From NCBI GenBank assembly GCA_029259605.1, contig JAJDEV010000157.1, positions 1 to 32,421 on the forward strand: a DNA stretch of 32,421 bases. The letters run 5' to 3'. The notes beneath the pieces were generated by a model. It saw nothing but the letters and a program-made list of their open reading frames with translations. It had not been told where the DNA came from and ran no database searches. Shown here piece by piece: positions 30,690 to 32,421 of the stretch. Position numbers and translations under genes: made by a program. Source of the stretch: Planctomycetota bacterium. GTDB taxonomy: Bacteria > Planctomycetota > UBA1135 > GCA-002686595. Position 1 is the stretch's first letter. Every line of letters starts with the position of its first letter.

Positions 30690-31385
30690 CTACCGCTTCC
30701 GCGCCGACCGCGCGCGCCGGGCGCGATCGGTTTCGAGCGCTTCGAAGAGCGCGCGACGGGCCGCGCGCATCCGCTCGCGCACCCGGCGCGGAGGCCCGAA
30801 ACCCTCGGCGACGAAGCGACGGAACGTGGTACCCTCGAGCTCGATCGAAACGAAGGCGCGCCGCACCTCGAGCGGGAGACGGTTCAGCGCGACACAGGCC
30901 ACGCGCCCTTGGTCCGCTTCGAGCCCCAAACGCCGCGCGACGAGCGAATAGAACCCGCGGTCCGGCGAGCGCGTCCACGGCAACCCGCGACGCTCCTCGT
31001 CGCGCTGCTCGCGGGCGAGCTGCACGACGGCATCGCGCGCGCATCGGTCGAGCCACACCTCCGCGTCGGTTGCGTCCGGGGACGCGGCCGCGGGCGCATC
31101 CCCGCGCGGCCCCGGGGCGCGCATCGCGACGAGCGCGACCGCGCGCGCGACAGCGCGTCCGCGGGGGAGCGCGAGCGCGCATCGCCGGCGACGCGTGTGG
31201 GTGCGCGATTGCATGGACAGCGGATCGCCGTCCAGAACGAGCCGCAGGAGCTCGCGTCCAGTGACGCGCCGCGTGGGCGCGATGCGCAATCGACGCGCGA
31301 GCCAAGGAAGGAGGCGTTCTCCGGGACCCGTGCGGGCGACGAGCTCGACAAGTGCCTCGTAGCCCTGTTCGTCCCGCTTCATCAT
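30690..31385 (-). CDS. Divergent sigma-70-like protein
   Basis: 231 aa from the ATG at 31385 (a second ATG at 31382 is equally possible; the longer ORF is rejected because it crosses the divergent promoter region). Residues 170-215 resemble a sigma region 4: LNRLPLEVRRAFVSIELEGTTFRRFV then helix-turn-helix-like PPRRVRERMRAARRALFEAL. The central part (SFYSLVARRLG-like) is less clear and region 2 is not recognisable. It may be a degenerate or specialised sigma factor. It is divergent from a second sigma-like gene; the 284-bp gap 31386-31669 holds a TATGAT (31614-31619) but no clear -35. Confidence 0.6.
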   Translation of the reverse strand: MMKRDEQGYEALVELVARTGPGERLLPWLARRLRIAPTRRVTGRELLRLVLDGDPLSMQSRTHTRRRRCALALPRGRAVARAVALVAMRAPGPRGDAPAAASPDATDAEVWLDRCARDAVVQLAREQRDEERRGLPWTRSPDRGFYSLVARRLGLEADQGRVACVALNRLPLEVRRAFVSIELEGTTFRRFVAEGFGPPRRVRERMRAARRALFEALETDRARRARSARKR

Positions 31386-31669
31386 GGCACCGGAATGGGA
31401 TGCAAGTCGGGTCGGCCCCGAAGAACGCCTTCGCAAGGAGAATGGAAGCTGCGATGGTTCCCCGAACAGCCTCCACCCAGCAAGTGGCCGGATCGCACGC
31501 CGTGCGACGGTGAAACTTCGAATCTTTTGGAGTGAGGCGGGCGCGCCGAAGCGGCCCCTGAGAAATGACGTTTCGTCCCGCTCGCGGCGCAACCGACGCG
31601 GGGCATTCAGGTCTATGATGACCTCACACGAACGCCGGATCGTTGCACGCTTCACCCCGATCGATTGCC

Positions 31670-32284
31670 ATGCAACCTCCCCCTGCCCGACTCCCCGGTA
31701 CGTTGCTCGCGCTCGCGCGCGCGGGAAACCTCCACGCCCTGGACCAACTGCTCGCCCACCTGCGGCCCACGCTCGTCGGCATGGCGCGGCGGCTCGTCGG
31801 CCCACGGGTCGCGAGCCGTGTCGAGCTCGACGACCTGTTCCAGGACGCGTCGATTCACGCGATGCGCTCCATCCGAACGCTGCGCGCGACGGACGTGTCC
31901 GGCTTCCGCGCGTGGTTCCGCGGCATCCTCCACCATCGGGTGCTCACCCTCGTGCACGCGGGTCGACCGCGCGTGCGACCGCGCATGACGATGGCGCTGC
32001 CCGATGACGTCGTGTCGTACTACGCGCCCGATCACATGCCGGACACCGAGGCGCGCGCTTCGTGCGCGCACGAAGCGTGGGCCGACGTCGAGAACGCGCA
32101 CAGGAACGTGCACGGGCTCGTTCCCGATCACCGCGTCAGCTTGCTCCTGCACGACGTCTTCGGTGCGGAGGTCACGACCATGGCGTTCGTGATCGATCGC
32201 GCGAATCGCGTGGCGGCGCGCGCGACGCGGCTGCGCGCGCTCGCGCACCTCAAGGCGGGGCCGGAGCCGCTCGGCGTCCTCTAG
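31670..32284 (+). CDS. ECF-type RNA polymerase sigma factor, diverged
   Basis: 204 aa from the ATG at 31670 (TTG at 31643 is an alternative). Residues 10-85 are region 2-like: LLAHLRPTLVGMARRLVG, RVELDDLFQDASIHAMRSI, FRAWFRGILHHRVL. The C-terminal part has a weak region 4 (LVPDHRVSLLLHDVFGAEVTTMAFVIDR). Planctomycetes carry many such ECF-like factors. Its targets are unknown. The stop TAG (32282-32284) lies in a CTAG where repeat B2 begins. Confidence 0.75.
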   Translation: MQPPPARLPGTLLALARAGNLHALDQLLAHLRPTLVGMARRLVGPRVASRVELDDLFQDASIHAMRSIRTLRATDVSGFRAWFRGILHHRVLTLVHAGRPRVRPRMTMALPDDVVSYYAPDHMPDTEARASCAHEAWADVENAHRNVHGLVPDHRVSLLLHDVFGAEVTTMAFVIDRANRVAARATRLRALAHLKAGPEPLGVL

Positions 32285-32421
32285 CAGACTGTGGCAAAAG
32301 TCATTCACCCGCAGAACGCCGTCCTCCACTCCGGCTTGGCCCCCGAAAGCCTCGCCGAATCCACCGATTCGCCTACGTTTCCGGAGACCAACCCGGAGCG
32401 GATGCCGACGCTCTGCGGGCG
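32282..32421 (+). repeat. Palindromic element, family B-like, copy B2 (cut by window end)
   Basis: It begins TAGCAGACTGTGG in a CTAG that is the sigma gene's stop. A long imperfect inverted repeat follows: about 52-nt arms starting near 32310 and ending near 32418 (about 13 mismatches by eye), around a short centre near 32362. The 13-base start matches B1 at 10 positions. The full right end lies outside the window and is predicted to read ...CCACAGTCTGCTA followed by G. Confidence 0.75.

Noticed and set aside
1-32421. CRISPR arrays, tRNA or rRNA genes
   Set aside because: No short regularly spaced direct repeats and no tRNA cloverleaf or rRNA sequence recognised.

Overview
The window is very GC-rich (around 70% by eye). 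It looks like a chromosomal segment of a planctomycete-type bacterium. The evidence is a DUF1080 (3-keto-disaccharide hydrolase) lipoprotein, a sulfatase fused to TPRs, a cytochrome c/copper-monooxygenase-like/TPR fusion, many lipoproteins and TPR proteins, divergent sigma-factor-like genes, and few Shine-Dalgarno sequences. The phylum is an inference: no rRNA or tRNA gene is visible. TGA is used as a normal stop by several genes (rhodanese, DUF1080, the TPR protein at 13119), so the standard code applies.

Layout. 138-2486: B12-binding sensor (-), rhodanese, DUF1080 lipoprotein. 2591-3481: class I fructose-bisphosphate aldolase. 3814-4761: a redoxin whose catalytic Cys codon is an in-frame TGA. 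4936-7085 (-): NHL beta-propeller, DUF1569 and single-domain asparaginase. 7200-8836: a two-domain lipoprotein with two in-frame TGAs, coupled to a Ycf48-like propeller lipoprotein. 9004-11496: sulfatase-TPR. 11508-13032 (-): split YeeE/YedE transporter and TfoX. 13119-16658: TPR protein, RidA and CGNR (-), TauD-like dioxygenase. 16637-19641 (-): TPR lipoprotein and class-V aminotransferase. 19846-20643: MddA-like methyltransferase. 20698-21500 (-): small basic protein and YfcE-like phosphodiesterase. 21591-24607: cytochrome c fusion and YheT-like hydrolase. 24984-26903: Uup. 27079-29397 (-): fatty acid desaturase and 5'-3' exonuclease. 29485-30684: MFS transporter. 30690-32284: divergent sigma-like genes.

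Two things stand out. First, there are two probable selenoprotein genes carrying three candidate Sec codons. Each UGA is followed, 18-21 nt downstream, by a small hairpin with G in the first two loop positions, as expected of bacterial SECIS elements. The lipoprotein is the more unusual: an internally duplicated HMA-like protein with Sec at the equivalent position of both repeats. No Sec machinery (selA, selB, selD, tRNA-Sec) lies in the window.

Second, long palindromic MITE-like elements (family A: about 180 bp, five copies; family B: smaller or truncated, two clear copies) sit in CTAG sites that are almost always stop codons. Each element end reads TAG inward on either strand, so insertion regenerates the stop. 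Two family A copies lie exactly between convergent genes, with both stop codons inside their ends.

Several genes also appear leaderless: a -10 hexamer lies exactly 6 nt upstream of the start codon. Sulfur-related genes (rhodanese, YeeE/YedE pair, MddA) share the window with the selenoproteins, but no operon links them.
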